Assembly (NCBI GenBank): GCA_947476625.1 | Contig: CANJRA010000001.1 | Span: 124,001-188,000, forward strand | Source: Fidelibacterota bacterium | GTDB lineage: Bacteria; Pseudomonadota; Alphaproteobacteria; Rhodospirillales; Rhodospirillaceae | DNA length: 64,000 nt | Reading direction: 5' to 3' | Part shown: positions 8,881-19,225 of the stretch, in pieces | Numbering within the stretch: the first letter of the stretch is position 1 | Layout of the letters: each line of letters begins with the position of its first letter | The notes under the pieces: model-generated | The model's input: the letters and a program-made list of their open reading frames with translations, nothing else | Told to the model about the DNA's origin: nothing | Database searches by the model: none | Translations under genes and position numbers: made by a program

Positions 8881-9311
8881 TAGTCTTCCTCGTCCGCGCC
8901 GCGCGGCAGGGCTTCGTCACTGCCGGGCCAGATATCGCGGGCGACTTCGGGTTTGTGTAATAGGCGCGAAATATGTTCGGCTTCGTCGAATGTCGTATCA
9001 GACGCGAAAATCAGATCCGGGATGAATCTCATCTGTACGCGGCTGGCAACCTCGCGGCGCAGAAACGGCTTCACACGTTTAAGGCCTTCCAGGATCGGCT
9101 TCATATCGACGGCGCCGCCGAGCGGCACAACATAAACGCGTGCGTGGCGTAAATCGGGACTCGGCCGCACTTCAGTCACGGTCAGGTGGATGTCTTGTAA
9201 TCCCGGATCGCGGAAGGTTTCGCGCTCGAAGATCGCGGCCAGCACGTGGCGCAATTCCTCGCCAACGCGTAATTGCCTCTGGCCCGGCGCTTTCGGCCGT
9301 TGTCTCGCCAT
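8880..9311 (-). CDS. rbfA: Ribosome-binding factor A
   Basis: RbfA is a small KH-like protein that binds the immature 30S subunit and helps form the 5' end of 16S rRNA. The sequence shows RQLRVGEELRHVLAAIF at the start, the conserved LTVTEVRPSPDLRHARVYV strand-turn-strand region and LRREVASRVQMRFIPDL, all family hallmarks. The 143 residues end in an acidic tail. It sits between infB (gap 38 bp) and truB (1-bp overlap) in the rimP-nusA-ylxR-infB-rbfA-truB-rpsO-pnp series, the standard bacterial order for this translation cluster. Confidence 0.95.
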   Translation of the reverse strand: MARQRPKAPGQRQLRVGEELRHVLAAIFERETFRDPGLQDIHLTVTEVRPSPDLRHARVYVVPLGGAVDMKPILEGLKRVKPFLRREVASRVQMRFIPDLIFASDTTFDEAEHISRLLHKPEVARDIWPGSDEALPRGADEED

Positions 9312-9349
9312 GAAAATGTCCTTGTGCCGCGACGACTAAACAATATCGG

Positions 9350-11887
9350 CTACAAAGTTCCAGCCATGCGCTCGATTTCGAAGCACTCGATGACGTCGCC
9401 TTTTTGGATGTCCTGGTAGTTGGCTAGCGCGATGCCGCACTCGTAACCTTCGCGCACGTCTTTCACATCGTCCTTGAAGCGTTTGAGCTGCGACAGATCG
9501 CCTTCGTGAATGACGACGTTGTCGCGCAGCAAGCGGACTTTACAGCCACGCTTAATGACGCCCTCGGTAACCATGCAGCCGGCGACCTTGCCGACCTTGG
9601 TGACGTTGAAGACTTCGCGGATGTTGGCGTAACCGATGAAGTTTTCCTTGAACGTCGGGGACAGCATGCCCGTCAGCACAAGTTTCAGATCGTCGGAGAC
9701 ATCGTAAATGATCGAGTAGTAACGAATGTCGATGTTGTCGCGCTTGGCGATTTCGCGGGCCTGCGCGTTAGCGCGCACGTTGAAGCCGATGATTACCGCA
9801 CCAGACGCCTTCGCCAACGTCACGTCGGCTTCGCTGATGGGGCCGACGGCGCCGTGAATAACCTTCACCTTCACTTCGTCGCTGCCCAACTTCGACAGCG
9901 TACCGGTGAGAGCTTCCACCGAACCTTGAACGTCGGCCTTCATAACGACGGCGAGTTCCTTCGCGGTGCCGGCTTTGATCTTGGCGAACATCTGCTCCAT
10001 GGTCGAGCCGCCGACGCTGGCGACGTGTTCCTTCTCGCGCAATTTGCGACGGCGGAACTCGGAGACTTCGCGGGCGCGGGCTTCATCGGTGACGACGACA
10101 AAATCATCGCCGGCTGCCGGTATGCCGGCAAAGCCGACAACTTCGACAGGCGCCGACGGCATCGCTGACTTCACTTGTTTGCCGTGTTCGTTGACCAACG
10201 CACGGACGCGGCCCCACTCGGCGCCGGCGACGAAGATGTCGCCGATGTGCAAGGTGCCGCGCTGCACGAGCACGGTGCCGACAGAACCGACACCCTTTTC
10301 CATCTTGGCTTCGATGATCGCGCCCTCGGCAGTGGTGTCCGGATTGGCTTTCAGATCCAGCACTTCGGCTTGCAGCAGAATGGCTTCCTCGAGTTTATCG
10401 AGGTTGGTCTTCTTCGCCGCTGAAACTTCAATGCAAAGCGTATCGCCGCCCATATCTTCCACAACAACTTCGTGTTGCAACAGATCGGTCTTGACGCGCT
10501 GCGGGTTCGAGCCGGGCTTATCGATCTTGTTGATGGCAACAATGATCGGAACGCCTGCGGCCTGCGCGTGTTTAATGGCTTCGATCGTCTGCGGCATGAT
10601 GCCGTCGTCGGCGGCGACCACGAGAATCACGATGTCTGTGACCTTGGCGCCGCGCGCACGCATCGCCGTGAACGCTTCATGGCCCGGCGTATCGATAAAC
10701 GTGATCTTCTGGCCCTTGGCCGAGCGCACCTGATAAGCGCCGATATGCTGGGTGATGCCGCCGGCTTCGCCCGCGACTACGTTGGCCGAACGTAAAGCAT
10801 CGAGTAGCGAGGTCTTGCCGTGATCAACGTGACCCATGACCGTTACGACCGGCGGACGTGTCTTCAACGTACCTTCAACGTCGCCGTCAGCCTTCAGATT
10901 TTCTTCCACCGCGGACTCTGTGACGCGCTTTACGCGGTGACCGAATTCCTGCACCACGAGATCGGCGGTGTCGGCGTCGATGACTTCATTGATTGTCGCC
11001 ATAATACCCAGCTTCATAAGCGACTTAATGACGTTGACCGCGCGCTCGGCCATACGGTTGGACAATTCCTGCACGGCGATCGTCTCGGGAATGATCACTT
11101 CGCGAACCACCTTGTCGGTGTTCATCGGCTGCTTGAGCTGGGCCTTGCGGCGTTCCTTCTCGACGGCACGGCGCATCGACGCGATTGAACGGCTGCGTTC
11201 AACGGCATCGTCGCCTTCAAGTGCTGCGCCGATGGAAAGCTTGCCGGCGCGGCGGCGCGGCTCGGTGCGCTTGACCATCGGCGGTTTGTGGCCGGTCTTG
11301 TTCTTGCGTCGTTTAGCGTCTTCGTCTTCTTCGTCCTCGACCAGTTCGCGCCGGACCACCGGCACCGCGTCGACGCGCGGTTCCGTCGTCGTCGTCGGCG
11401 TGGTTTCGGGTGCGCGTGCGATAGTTGGGGCGGCCGGTGTTTCGACCGGCGCTGCGACAACTTGCGAGGCGAGGGGTTTTTCTTCTTCTTTGCGCAGCGC
11501 TTCGTCTTCGGCGTAGCGCTTGGCACCTTCTTCCATCTGGCGACGGGTTTCTTCGTCAGCCTTAAGAGCGCCCTGCAATGCCTTGAGGCGATGCGCCTTC
11601 TCGTCGTTAGTGAGCGTGCCATGCTGAACAGCAGCAACCGCTACCGGTTCCTTCGCGAACAATTCGTCGGCTTTCGCCTTCAGTCCAACCGCCGGCCCTT
11701 TGACTTCCTGAACCTTGCCGTCGGCGCCCATCTCGAATTGGCGTTTGCGTTTGCGCTCGACCTGCACGACCTTGGAGCGGCCATGTGAGAAGCTTTGGCG
11801 AACCTGACCGGATTCAACCGTCTTCTTCAGTTCCAGTTTCCCGCCGCTGAGGGACAGGGGGCGTTTGGTCTTGGTATCGCTCGGCAT
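9350..11887 (-). CDS. infB: Translation initiation factor IF-2
   Basis: IF-2 is the GTPase that brings initiator fMet-tRNA to the 30S subunit and promotes subunit joining. The 845-residue protein has a long charged, low-complexity N-terminal region (about residues 1-240), then the GTPase core with G1 ([14 protein letters not shown]), G3 ([15 protein letters not shown]) and G4 (NKIDKPG). Domains II, III and the C-terminal fMet-tRNA-binding domain IV follow, with [18 protein letters not shown] near the end. Length and order are as expected for an alphaproteobacterium. The stop is TAG. It lies 68 bp downstream of the YlxR-like gene in the nusA operon. Confidence 0.97.
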   Translation of the reverse strand: MPSDTKTKRPLSLSGGKLELKKTVESGQVRQSFSHGRSKVVQVERKRKRQFEMGADGKVQEVKGPAVGLKAKADELFAKEPVAVAAVQHGTLTNDEKAHRLKALQGALKADEETRRQMEEGAKRYAEDEALRKEEEKPLASQVVAAPVETPAAPTIARAPETTPTTTTEPRVDAVPVVRRELVEDEEDEDAKRRKNKTGHKPPMVKRTEPRRRAGKLSIGAALEGDDAVERSRSIASMRRAVEKERRKAQLKQPMNTDKVVREVIIPETIAVQELSNRMAERAVNVIKSLMKLGIMATINEVIDADTADLVVQEFGHRVKRVTESAVEENLKADGDVEGTLKTRPPVVTVMGHVDHGKTSLLDALRSANVVAGEAGGITQHIGAYQVRSAKGQKITFIDTPGHEAFTAMRARGAKVTDIVILVVAADDGIMPQTIEAIKHAQAAGVPIIVAINKIDKPGSNPQRVKTDLLQHEVVVEDMGGDTLCIEVSAAKKTNLDKLEEAILLQAEVLDLKANPDTTAEGAIIEAKMEKGVGSVGTVLVQRGTLHIGDIFVAGAEWGRVRALVNEHGKQVKSAMPSAPVEVVGFAGIPAAGDDFVVVTDEARAREVSEFRRRKLREKEHVASVGGSTMEQMFAKIKAGTAKELAVVMKADVQGSVEALTGTLSKLGSDEVKVKVIHGAVGPISEADVTLAKASGAVIIGFNVRANAQAREIAKRDNIDIRYYSIIYDVSDDLKLVLTGMLSPTFKENFIGYANIREVFNVTKVGKVAGCMVTEGVIKRGCKVRLLRDNVVIHEGDLSQLKRFKDDVKDVREGYECGIALANYQDIQKGDVIECFEIERMAGTL

Positions 11888-11955
11888 GCTTCTTAACCGT
11901 ACCTTTTGCAGTATGACGCTCGGATAAAATCCAACTCGTTCTTCAATAGCTTCGC

Positions 11956-12606
11956 TCAGGGCGCGATAGGTCGCCGCACGCCGTTATAGCGCGCAGCATC
12001 TTCTAGCAGCGTGGCCGTCAAGCGGCCGGGTAGGAGTGCAACATGCACGGCTGCATCACGTCCCAGGGCCGCTCCCAACTCCGCGCCGGTGAAGCAATCC
12101 ACCATCGGCACATCAGGAACGAGTGCAACAAACTTCCGACGCTCCTGGGGCGATCCATCTTCCGCCTCAAGTAACGCCGCGGTGCGGCCAGTCGCGATCT
12201 GGGCGCGTACCTTTTCTGCTCCGGCGGCCACCAGTCCTGCGCGGCGCGCTAGACCGAGATGATTGAGGCAACGGCGTTTCAGTAAATCCGCGACTGTGTC
12301 GGCCATGTCCGCTGCAACGGTCACGTTACCCCGCGCGGCTTTGGCGAACATCCGCTTGGACGCCGCTGTTTCTATCATAGCGCGCTCGGCGCTCAACCAC
12401 AAACCCCGGCCCGGCAATCGGGCATCGATATCGGGCACCAACACGTCGCCGGGGCCAACCACGAAACGCACCAAACGCTCGACCGGCAACGACTCGCCGG
12501 TTGCGATGCAGCGCCGGTGTGGGCCTTGCTCCTCGTCCGCGTCCGGAAGGAGCGCGTCCTCCGGGGTCGTAGGCGAGATTTCGGTCTGTATCATCATTGT
12601 GGCCAC
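11956..12606 (-). CDS. YlxR-like RNA-binding protein with L7Ae-like C-terminal domain
   Basis: The first ~100 residues are a YlxR (DUF448) domain, recognised by [19 protein letters not shown], then [14 protein letters not shown]; YlxR proteins bind nucleic acid and lie between nusA and infB in most bacteria. The second half, beginning around [20 protein letters not shown], looks like a ribosomal L7Ae/L30e/YlxQ-type RNA-binding fold. The two domains occur as one chain in alphaproteobacteria, but as separate ylxR and ylxQ genes in Firmicutes. The product is 216 residues. Its exact function is not established; a role in transcription or RNA metabolism is inferred from the operon. Confidence 0.9.
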   Translation of the reverse strand: MATMMIQTEISPTTPEDALLPDADEEQGPHRRCIATGESLPVERLVRFVVGPGDVLVPDIDARLPGRGLWLSAERAMIETAASKRMFAKAARGNVTVAADMADTVADLLKRRCLNHLGLARRAGLVAAGAEKVRAQIATGRTAALLEAEDGSPQERRKFVALVPDVPMVDCFTGAELGAALGRDAAVHVALLPGRLTATLLEDAARYNGVRRPIAP

Positions 12607-12629
12607 GGTTTGTTTGCCACCCGACCGGA

Positions 12630-14168
12630 CTAGGCCGGCTGACTTTCGCTGTTTTCACCTTCCGGGAACCAGTGCGCACGGGCCGCCATAATGATGGCGT
12701 TGGCGGCATCTTCCTTGATGACGTCCGCGCCCAGCATTTCGACCAATTCGTCTCCGGCAAGATCGGCAAGGTCGTCGAGGGTTTTCACGCCCTTTTCGGC
12801 CAATACGATGATTTTCTTAGAGTCCAGGCCATCGATTTCGGCGCCGGATAGATCTTCCGACACGCCTAGTTCCTCCAGGCGCGTCGTGACCTTCTTGTTC
12901 TCTTCCTCGATATAGGCCGTGGCGCGCGCCTTCAGTTCGCCGGCGATGTCCTCGTCGAAGCCTTCGATATCCGTCAACTCTTCGACCGGCACAAAGGCCA
13001 CTTCATCCACGGATGTGAAACCTTCCGTCACTAACAGATGGGCGAGCACGTCGTCCACGTCCAGGGCATCGATGAACATTTTCGAACGCGAGCGGAACTC
13101 TTCCTGGCGGCGTTCGGATTCTTCGCCTTCGGTCAGGATGTCGATGGTCCAGCTGGTCAGTTGCGAGGCCAGGCGCACGTTTTGGCCGCGACGTCCGATC
13201 GCCAGCGACAGCTGTTCGTCGGGTACAACCACTTCGATGCGGACGGAATCTTCGTCCAACACGACTTTGGTGACTTCCGCCGGCGCAAGCGCGTTGACGA
13301 CGAAAGTTGCCGGGTCTTGGTTCCACTGAATGATGTCGATCTTCTCACCTTGCAATTCGGCCACGACGGCCTGCACGCGGCTGCCGCGCATACCGACGCA
13401 GGCGCCGACAGGGTCAATCGAGTTGTCGTTAGAAATTACGGCGATCTTGGCACGGCTGCCGGGATCGCGCGCAACGGCTTTGATTTCGATGATGCCGTCA
13501 TAGATTTCGGGCACTTCCTGAGCAAACAGCGCACCCATGAATTCGCCGGCGGTACGCGACAGAAAGATTTGCGGGCCGCGCGCTTCTTCGCGCACGTCCA
13601 TGATGAAAGCGCGTACGCGGTCGCCGTTTTTGAAGTGTTCGCGCGGGATCAGTTCGTCGCGGCGGAGCAGGCCTTCGGCGCGCCCCAGGTCGACGATGAC
13701 GTTGCCGAACTCGACGCGTTTGACCAAGCCGTTGACGATTTCGCCGACGCGGTCTTTGTATTCGGTGAACTGACGGGCGCGCTCGGCGTCGCGCACTTTC
13801 TGCACGATGACTTGCTTCGCCGTTTGGGCGGCAATACGGCCGAAGTCGATCGGCGGCAGCGGATCGATAAGCACGCCACCCATCTCGATGCTTGCGTCCT
13901 TGCGCTGAGCCTTCGCCAGTGTGAGCTGGGTGTTTTCGTCTTCGACGGTTTCCACAACGGTCAGATATCGCGCCAGGCGGATTTCGCCGGTCTTGCGGTC
14001 GATCGCGGCGCGGATATCGTTTTCATGACCGTATTTGGATCGGCCGGCTTTTTGAATCGCCTGCTCCATGGCTTGAAAAACTTCCTCGCGGTCGATGCCT
14101 TTGTCGCGGGCAACAGTGTCCGCTACTTGCACCAACTCCGGGCGTGCCATTCCGATGCTCTGAGCCAT
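12630..14168 (-). CDS. nusA: Transcription termination/antitermination factor NusA
   Basis: NusA binds RNA polymerase and nascent RNA and modulates pausing, termination and antitermination. The 512-residue protein has the N-terminal polymerase-binding domain ([20 protein letters not shown]), an S1 domain, two KH domains ([20 protein letters not shown] and [17 protein letters not shown]), and a C-terminal pair of helix-hairpin-helix repeats, as in E. coli-type NusA. Many Gram-positive NusA proteins lack the last part. It follows rimP closely (15-bp gap). Because the operon leader contains an intrinsic terminator, NusA may affect its own synthesis, as it does in E. coli; that is inference. Confidence 0.97.
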   Translation of the reverse strand: MAQSIGMARPELVQVADTVARDKGIDREEVFQAMEQAIQKAGRSKYGHENDIRAAIDRKTGEIRLARYLTVVETVEDENTQLTLAKAQRKDASIEMGGVLIDPLPPIDFGRIAAQTAKQVIVQKVRDAERARQFTEYKDRVGEIVNGLVKRVEFGNVIVDLGRAEGLLRRDELIPREHFKNGDRVRAFIMDVREEARGPQIFLSRTAGEFMGALFAQEVPEIYDGIIEIKAVARDPGSRAKIAVISNDNSIDPVGACVGMRGSRVQAVVAELQGEKIDIIQWNQDPATFVVNALAPAEVTKVVLDEDSVRIEVVVPDEQLSLAIGRRGQNVRLASQLTSWTIDILTEGEESERRQEEFRSRSKMFIDALDVDDVLAHLLVTEGFTSVDEVAFVPVEELTDIEGFDEDIAGELKARATAYIEEENKKVTTRLEELGVSEDLSGAEIDGLDSKKIIVLAEKGVKTLDDLADLAGDELVEMLGADVIKEDAANAIIMAARAHWFPEGENSESQPA

Positions 14169-14183
14169 CGTCTTTCTCCAGGT

Positions 14184-14690
14184 CTAAGCGTTGTTCGCAG
14201 CACCACGACCAGCGGTCGCGGCAATCAATTCGTCCGTCAGCACCAATTTGGCGGTGCTGATATTATTTACGGCAACAACGAAATCGGCATCGTCCATGCG
14301 TATCGTTACGTTTCCGCCGGTCGTTATGCCGGTGAGCAAGCCGCGAAAACGCTTGCGGCCATTTACCGGCGCCTTGGTTTCAATCTTGGCGACGAAACCG
14401 GCGTAGGTCGAAAAATCCTTTGGTCGTGTCAAAGGCCGGTCGATGCCTGCGGAGCTCACTTCCAAATCGTATGTGCCCGAGATCGGGTCCTCGACATCGA
14501 AGATCGCCGACAAGGCTTTGCTGATGTCGGAGCAGTCCTCGACCGAGATCTGACTTCCGTCACGACGGTCGGCCATCACTTGCAGTGTGCGGCGACCTTC
14601 GTTTCCGGTAATCACAATCCGCACCACTTCGAAGCCCATGGCTTCCAGGGTCGGCTCAACGCGCGCTTCAAGATCAGGTAGACGTTCCAA
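14184..14690 (-). CDS. rimP: Ribosome maturation factor RimP
   Basis: RimP is needed for maturation of the 30S subunit. The sequence has the family features ARVEPTLEAMGFEVVRIVI near the start, ISVEDCSDISKALSAIFD and the strongly conserved YDLEVSSAGIDRPLTRPKDF. There is no ATG in the right place. I choose TTG at 14690, seven bases after a GGAAAG ribosome site; this gives about 168 residues. A TTG at 14735 would add 15 residues but lies inside the terminator's trailing end and is unconvincing. First gene of the rimP-nusA-ylxR-infB series, it has its own promoter and a leader terminator upstream. Confidence 0.9.
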   Translation of the reverse strand: MERLPDLEARVEPTLEAMGFEVVRIVITGNEGRRTLQVMADRRDGSQISVEDCSDISKALSAIFDVEDPISGTYDLEVSSAGIDRPLTRPKDFSTYAGFVAKIETKAPVNGRKRFRGLLTGITTGGNVTIRMDDADFVVAVNNISTAKLVLTDELIAATAGRGAANNA

Positions 14691-14736
14691 ATGCCGTTCT
14701 TTCCAGGTCCAGTTGGACCACCGGGAAGTAGGCAAT

Positions 14737-14762
14737 AAAAAAAGTGGGCAATCGGCCCACTT
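14737..14762 (-). terminator. Intrinsic terminator in the rimP leader (candidate attenuator)
   Basis: On the minus strand the sequence is AAGTGGGC, a five-base loop, GCCCACTT, then a run of T. The stem of eight pairs followed by at least seven T is a strong Rho-independent terminator. It lies between a good promoter (14795-14823) and the rimP start (14690), so transcripts from that promoter must pass through it. It may also end trmB transcripts. Confidence 0.85.
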
Positions 14763-14794
14763 CCCAAGCTATCCAAACTGTAGAAGATGGCGCT

Positions 14795-14823
14795 GATATA
14801 TGCCCGATTTCCGCAGAATTCAA
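14795..14823 (-). promoter_or_regulatory. Sigma-70 type promoter for rimP-nusA-infB
   Basis: On the minus strand TTGAAT (14818-14823) and TATATC (14795-14800) are separated by exactly 17 bp. They match four and four or more positions of the consensus and lie 30 bp after the trmB stop. Transcription would start near 14788, leaving a leader of about 100 bases containing the terminator hairpin. No experimental support; judged from sequence alone. Confidence 0.6.
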
Positions 14824-14850
14824 GGCTTTTCGGGTGCGGCCGTCTGATCG

Positions 14851-15591
14851 TTACGCGCTGCGCGGCTTGCGCGTAAAATTCATAAAAACCGGCGTGCGAC
14901 CGGCGGCGCGGGCTTTTTCTTCGTAACGTGTGGCGACCGAGTCGGCCGGTCGGGTGCGCCAATCCTCAGGCCCCGCGGCCAGCCATTGAAAGGCCGGGTG
15001 CACGCTTGCGTGCAGCAAAGTCCACTCTTGGTAGACGGGATGGTCACTGGCGACACGGAATTCACCGCCATCCACCAGCAGCCGCGCCATGTCGTCCAAG
15101 TGCGCGGGGCTCACGAACCGCCGTTTGGCATGTCGCGGCTTTGGCCAGGGGTCGGGAAACGGCAGTGATACCCGGGCCAGACGATTGTCAGCCAGGGCGG
15201 GTATTAAGTGTCTGATATCATTGTCATAAATACAAATATTTGTAAGTTTTCCTTCCTCGACATAGCGCAGTAACGACGCGATACCGTTGATAAAAACCTC
15301 GCAGCCGATGAAGCCGACGCCAGGGTTGGCCGCAGCCTGCGCCGCAAGGTGCTCGCCGCTGCCAAACCCAATCTCAAGCCGGATTTCTTCATACGACTTA
15401 TCAAAAAATGACGCAGGATCAATAGCTTGATCCGTACCTGGTGCGGAAATACGCAAGCTTGGCAGGTGCGTTTCGAGGAGCGAGATACGACCGGCTTTAA
15501 GGGCCTTGCCCTTTCGCCGGCCGTAAAACTGAATGCGCTCGGCGGTCGCTCCGGAGCTAGGAGGGCCGTCAGACCCCGAAGGCGGATTCAA
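14851..15591 (-). CDS. trmB: tRNA (guanine-N7-)-methyltransferase
   Basis: TrmB methylates G46 in the tRNA variable loop. The SAM-binding motif is [17 protein letters not shown], and the catalytic/tRNA region is [20 protein letters not shown], which is diagnostic for the family. The N-terminus [17 protein letters not shown] is the usual alphaproteobacterial form. The frame is open far into metK, so the start is uncertain; TTG at 15591 overlaps the metK end by 23 bp and gives about 246 residues, close to family length. No strong ribosome site is visible, so coupling to metK translation is likely. The C-terminus [15 protein letters not shown] is typical. Confidence 0.92.
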   Translation of the reverse strand: MNPPSGSDGPPSSGATAERIQFYGRRKGKALKAGRISLLETHLPSLRISAPGTDQAIDPASFFDKSYEEIRLEIGFGSGEHLAAQAAANPGVGFIGCEVFINGIASLLRYVEEGKLTNICIYDNDIRHLIPALADNRLARVSLPFPDPWPKPRHAKRRFVSPAHLDDMARLLVDGGEFRVASDHPVYQEWTLLHASVHPAFQWLAAGPEDWRTRPADSVATRYEEKARAAGRTPVFMNFTRKPRSA

Positions 15592-16741
15592 GCTGATCCA
15601 CCAAGTCCAGGCGTTCCCAACTGAAGCCGCCCGAGCCATCGGGCTCGCGGCCAAAGTGGCCGTAAGCAGCTGTGCGGGCATAGATCGGACGATTGAGCTT
15701 CAGGTGTTCGCGGATGCCGCGCGGGGTGAGATCCATCAACTCCTGCAACACCTTCGAAAGTTTATCTTCATCGACTTCTCCGGTGCCCTGGGTGTCGACA
15801 TAAACCGACAGCGGCTTCGATACGCCGATGGCGTAGGAAAGTTGAATCAGACATTTGTGCGCGAGGCCGGCGGCCACGACGTTCTTCGCAAGATAGCGCG
15901 CAGCATAAGCGGCTGAACGGTCGACCTTCGTGGGGTCTTTGCCGGAGAATGCACCGCCGCCGTGAGGCGCCGCGCCGCCGTATGTATCGACGATGATTTT
16001 ACGGCCGGTCAGGCCGGTATCGCCATCGGGTCCGCCGATCACAAAGCGGCCGGTCGGGTTCACATAGAAGTCCGCTTCCGGGCACATCCAGCCGTCGGGC
16101 AATACGTTCTTTACATGTTTGCAAACGTATTCGCGGATCGTTTCCTGGTCGGCTGACTCGCTGTGCTGCGTCGAAACAACCACCGATGTGCAGCGCACGG
16201 GCTTGCCGCCCACGTATTGCAGGCTTAACTGGCTTTTGGCGTCCGGACCCAGGAAATCCACGTCTTTATCGTGACGGGCTTCAGCCAGGGACTGCAGGAT
16301 GGCATGCGAATAGTGGATCGGTGCCGGCATGAATTCCTTGGTCTCATTGACCGCGAAACCGAACATGATGCCCTGGTCACCGGCGCCTTCATCCTTGTTG
16401 CCCGCAGAATCAACGCCAACAGCGATGTCGGCGGATTGGGCATGGACGTGGCACTCGACCTTCGCGTTCTTCCAGTGGAAGCCGTCCTGCTCGTAGCCGA
16501 TATCTTTCACGGCCGCGCGCGCGGATTCAACCATCGCTTCAGGCGTGATCGACGCCGGTCCACGTACTTCCCCGGCCAGCACGATAAGGTTGGTGGTACA
16601 CAGGGTTTCCAAGGCGACGCGCGATTGCGGGTCAGCCTTAAGGAACAGATCGACAATGGAATCTGAAATGCGGTCGGAGACTTTATCGGGATGACCTTCC
16701 GAGACGGACTCGCTCGTGAACACATAATCGGTCTTGGCCAA
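15569..16741 (-). CDS. metK: S-adenosylmethionine synthetase
   Basis: MetK makes SAM from methionine and ATP. Visible signatures are [20 protein letters not shown] at the N-terminus, [18 protein letters not shown] (the GAGDQG motif) and [20 protein letters not shown] (the phosphate-binding GGGAFSGKD loop). The 390-residue length is normal. The start is TTG at 16741, with AGGAGA ten bases upstream; no ATG fits. It is followed directly by trmB, giving a SAM producer and SAM user in one unit. I looked for a SAM riboswitch in the leader and found no convincing one. It ends in TGA at the conserved C-terminus. Confidence 0.97.
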   Translation of the reverse strand: MAKTDYVFTSESVSEGHPDKVSDRISDSIVDLFLKADPQSRVALETLCTTNLIVLAGEVRGPASITPEAMVESARAAVKDIGYEQDGFHWKNAKVECHVHAQSADIAVGVDSAGNKDEGAGDQGIMFGFAVNETKEFMPAPIHYSHAILQSLAEARHDKDVDFLGPDAKSQLSLQYVGGKPVRCTSVVVSTQHSESADQETIREYVCKHVKNVLPDGWMCPEADFYVNPTGRFVIGGPDGDTGLTGRKIIVDTYGGAAPHGGGAFSGKDPTKVDRSAAYAARYLAKNVVAAGLAHKCLIQLSYAIGVSKPLSVYVDTQGTGEVDEDKLSKVLQELMDLTPRGIREHLKLNRPIYARTAAYGHFGREPDGSGGFSWERLDLVDQLESAFGV

Positions 16742-16843
16742 GGTCGGTCTCCTGATGAGGTAAGGGCAGGGAAAGGGCGGAAAAAGCGCTTGCCCGGCGT
16801 AAAGGAAGCGCAGCCCTTTTTCAAGAGTCCGTCGAGTCGCCGC

Positions 16844-16867
16844 CGCTTAAATCTAGCGTTTAAATCT
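16844..16867. repeat. Short direct repeat upstream of metK
   Basis: CGCTTAAATCT (16844-16854) and CGTTTAAATCT (16857-16867) are two near-identical 11-mers with a 13-bp period in the otherwise GC-rich spacer about 105 bp before metK. They could form a regulator-binding site or part of a promoter. The function is unknown. Confidence 0.35.
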
Positions 16868-16877
16868 CACGCCGCAC

Positions 16878-16912
16878 ATAAAAACGCCGCCATGGGGATG
16901 CCATGGCGGCGT
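16878..16912 (-). terminator. Rho-independent terminator after the cro-type regulator
   Basis: On the minus strand ACGCCGCCATGG (12 bp) pairs perfectly with CCATGGCGGCGT around a five-base loop and runs into TTTTTA. It lies 24 bp after the stop of the helix-turn-helix gene and ends its transcript before metK. Confidence 0.85.
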
Positions 16913-16935
16913 CAATGTCTTGCCTGCGGCGAAGA

Positions 16936-17430
16936 TTACTCCTCAAGCGGCTCGTCGGGCGAGGCCAGGCACTTGGCCAGCTCATAAATGCGCCGGCGCA
17001 CGTGATAATCCTTAATGCGATAGTAGGCGCGCACCAATTCCAGGGTTTCGCGCTTGGTCATGGGATCGTTTTCGCGCGGCTCGACGTCCGGGGTTTCGAC
17101 GTTCAGGTTGCGCGGGCTGGCGCTGGCCGTGGCTTCGTCCATCTCTTCGAAGAAGAAAGACATTGGGCAATCGAGCACACGGCTCAGATCATACAGGCGA
17201 CTTGCCCCGATCCGGTTAGCCCCGCGCTCGTATTTCTGCACCTGTTGGAAGGTCAGGCCAATCGCTTCGCCGAGTTTTTCCTGGCTCATGCCGAGCAAGG
17301 TTCGGCGCAAACGCACGCGGCTGCCGACGTGTACATCCACCGGATTCGGTTTGCCCGAGGGCATGCGGCCGCGCGTTGAACGCGCCGTCGCGGTATCATC
17401 AAGATTGTCGTCTTCTTGTGTTAAGCCCAT
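16936..17430 (-). CDS. Helix-turn-helix (XRE/Cro type) transcriptional regulator
   Basis: A central HTH_3 domain is visible as HVGSRVRLRRTLLGMSQEKL, followed by FQQVQKYERGANRIGASRLY; the recognition helix is GLTFQQVQKYE. The C-terminal half is acidic and then basic (RREIYELAK-like end). Alphaproteobacteria commonly encode this regulator between lnt and metK, but its targets are not known to me. The start is uncertain: ATG at 17430 gives 164 residues; a GTG at 17535 would add 35 poorly conserved residues, and ATG at 17364 would begin right before the conserved part. A strong terminator follows it. Confidence 0.82.
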   Translation of the reverse strand: MGLTQEDDNLDDTATARSTRGRMPSGKPNPVDVHVGSRVRLRRTLLGMSQEKLGEAIGLTFQQVQKYERGANRIGASRLYDLSRVLDCPMSFFFEEMDEATASASPRNLNVETPDVEPRENDPMTKRETLELVRAYYRIKDYHVRRRIYELAKCLASPDEPLEE

Positions 17431-17579
17431 GAGAGACCTGTTTTGACGTAACGTCGAAAGCGCCGCCTGTCGCTTTGGTGTGGCGCTATCTACCGACCGT
17501 TGAATGGCCTGAACATTCTCACCACTATTTGACACATAACCGGCAAAAAATCAATCTGGCGACGCAAAGTACGCTATAT

Positions 17580-19220
17580 TTACGTGTATGAGGATGACCC
17601 TTGGCCGCTATGTGAATAGCGGCGTTTTCGGCGAAAGTACGACCTCAACGCATAAATGCCCGCGAGCGTTGCTAAAATGATCGGTAAGGCATTTCCTCCC
17701 ATCGCAAAGACGGTTCGTGCCGCCGCGACCGGTAAAGGCGCATCCAAAACGCCGCGTTGACCCAAACCCAGCTCTGCCACAGTACGGCCGTAACCGTCGA
17801 TCACCGCGGAAATGCCGGTATTAGCCGTTCGTACCAAAGGTAAGCCCTCTTCAACGGCGCGCAAGCGCGCGGTGCCATAATGTTGATATGGGCCGGTACT
17901 CATGCCGAACCAGGCGTCGTTGGTAACATTCAGCAGCCATTGCGGCCGCTCACCGGCATCCGGCGTGACGCGGCCCGAAAAGACGGCCTCATAGCAAATA
18001 AGCGGCGTGAACGGCGGCAAGCCCGGCACCGTCAAAGTTATAAGCCCCGCTCCGGCGGCGAAATCGCCGATTCCACCGGTAATTTTGTCATAGGGGATCA
18101 GCCAGCGCATCGGCATGTACTCGCCGAAAGGGACAAGGTGGCTTTTGTCGTACTGCGCGGCAACGTCGCCGGCTGGCGTGAGTGCGTAGAGCGAATTGTA
18201 AATCGCCGACCCGCTCTCGTCGCGAACGCCGCGGTCGCCGCCCGTGATCAGGAGGCCGCGCGCAGGGGCGGCCTGCGCCACGATCTGCCGGTAACGCTCG
18301 CTGAGATTGAGGAACGTGATGGGTGGTACCGCGGCCTCACCCCAGATCACATGTGTGATGTCATCGGTGCGATCGGCCGTGCTAAGGGCCAGATAATCCT
18401 TCACCTGTCCTTCCCACAGGCTAGGGCGCGCCCGTTCGGTCTGCGGAATATTGGCCTGAACCAGACGCAGCTTTACGTCCGGTACGAAGGCGGTTGTCGC
18501 CGACATCAAACGCACAGCGCCGCCCGCGCCAATCGCCGCCAATAAAACAACCGGCGCGGCGGCGGTAAGCCACGCGCGCCTGAACCGCGGCGGCTGCGCG
18601 AGGACATAAGGCGCCAACGCTGCGAAGGCCGTCAGCAGACTGAGACCGTAGGTGCCGATCAGCGCGGTCACCTGAATCATCGCCCCGCCGATGGGTGTGG
18701 TTGTCTCGGACCATACGGCTGCCAACGGGTTCCACGGAAAGCCGGTAAATATCCAGCTGCGCAGCCATTCAACCAGCGTCCAGGCGGCGGCGAATAAAAT
18801 CACACGCAGCGCGCGACGCATGACGCGGTCGTCCGGCATGTCGTCTTCCGTCGGCGGTGGAATGAATTGCGTAACGATCGCAACAATCGAAACGAACAAC
18901 CCCACCGCGGCCGACAACGCCATTATTGCAGGCCAGGCAATGACACCGAAGGCGTCGGCATCCACCATGAATGCGCTGGTGAGCCAGTAATAACTGGTGG
19001 CGAAGTGACCGAAGCCGAAAGCCCATCCTGCGGCAATGGTACTCGCGCGCGTTTTGCAGCCATCCAACACCCACAGCAGTGGCGCAAAAGACAACCACAG
19101 CACTGGCGCGGCATAAAACGGCGCGAAGGCGAAGATCGCGACGGAGCCAAAAATGAATGCGGCGGCTAAACGTCGCCAACCCGTCAGGCGGCTCAGTCGG
19201 CGCGCTGTCGCATCAAGCAT
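17580..19220 (-). CDS. lnt: Apolipoprotein N-acyltransferase
   Basis: Lnt adds the third acyl chain to the N-terminal cysteine of lipoproteins in the inner membrane. The first ~230 residues hold about six membrane segments, followed by a periplasmic nitrilase-like domain. The catalytic triad is visible: Glu in VIWGEAAVPP, Lys in YDKSHLVPFGEYMPMR and Cys in PLICYEAVFSG. WLLNVTNDAWFG and QHYGTARLRAVEEGLPLVR are typical downstream elements. One more membrane segment ends the chain, giving 546 residues. It is close behind the corC-like gene (5-bp gap), forming lnt-corC-ybeY-phoH-miaB, a conserved order in this class. Confidence 0.96.
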   Translation of the reverse strand: MLDATARRLSRLTGWRRLAAAFIFGSVAIFAFAPFYAAPVLWLSFAPLLWVLDGCKTRASTIAAGWAFGFGHFATSYYWLTSAFMVDADAFGVIAWPAIMALSAAVGLFVSIVAIVTQFIPPPTEDDMPDDRVMRRALRVILFAAAWTLVEWLRSWIFTGFPWNPLAAVWSETTTPIGGAMIQVTALIGTYGLSLLTAFAALAPYVLAQPPRFRRAWLTAAAPVVLLAAIGAGGAVRLMSATTAFVPDVKLRLVQANIPQTERARPSLWEGQVKDYLALSTADRTDDITHVIWGEAAVPPITFLNLSERYRQIVAQAAPARGLLITGGDRGVRDESGSAIYNSLYALTPAGDVAAQYDKSHLVPFGEYMPMRWLIPYDKITGGIGDFAAGAGLITLTVPGLPPFTPLICYEAVFSGRVTPDAGERPQWLLNVTNDAWFGMSTGPYQHYGTARLRAVEEGLPLVRTANTGISAVIDGYGRTVAELGLGQRGVLDAPLPVAAARTVFAMGGNALPIILATLAGIYALRSYFRRKRRYSHSGQGSSSYT

Positions 19221-19225
19221 GGAAG

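Noticed and set aside
13038-14681. A 547-codon open frame on the plus strand opposite nusA and rimP, and similar long ones opposite pnp (6087-7412).
   Set aside because: They are shadows of GC-rich codon bias; nusA, rimP and pnp have full homology on the minus strand, and the antisense products have no domain pattern.
16742-16880. SAM riboswitch before metK.
   Set aside because: I could not fit the known SAM-I, SAM-II or SAM/SAH conserved cores; only a short direct repeat and ordinary ribosome site are visible.
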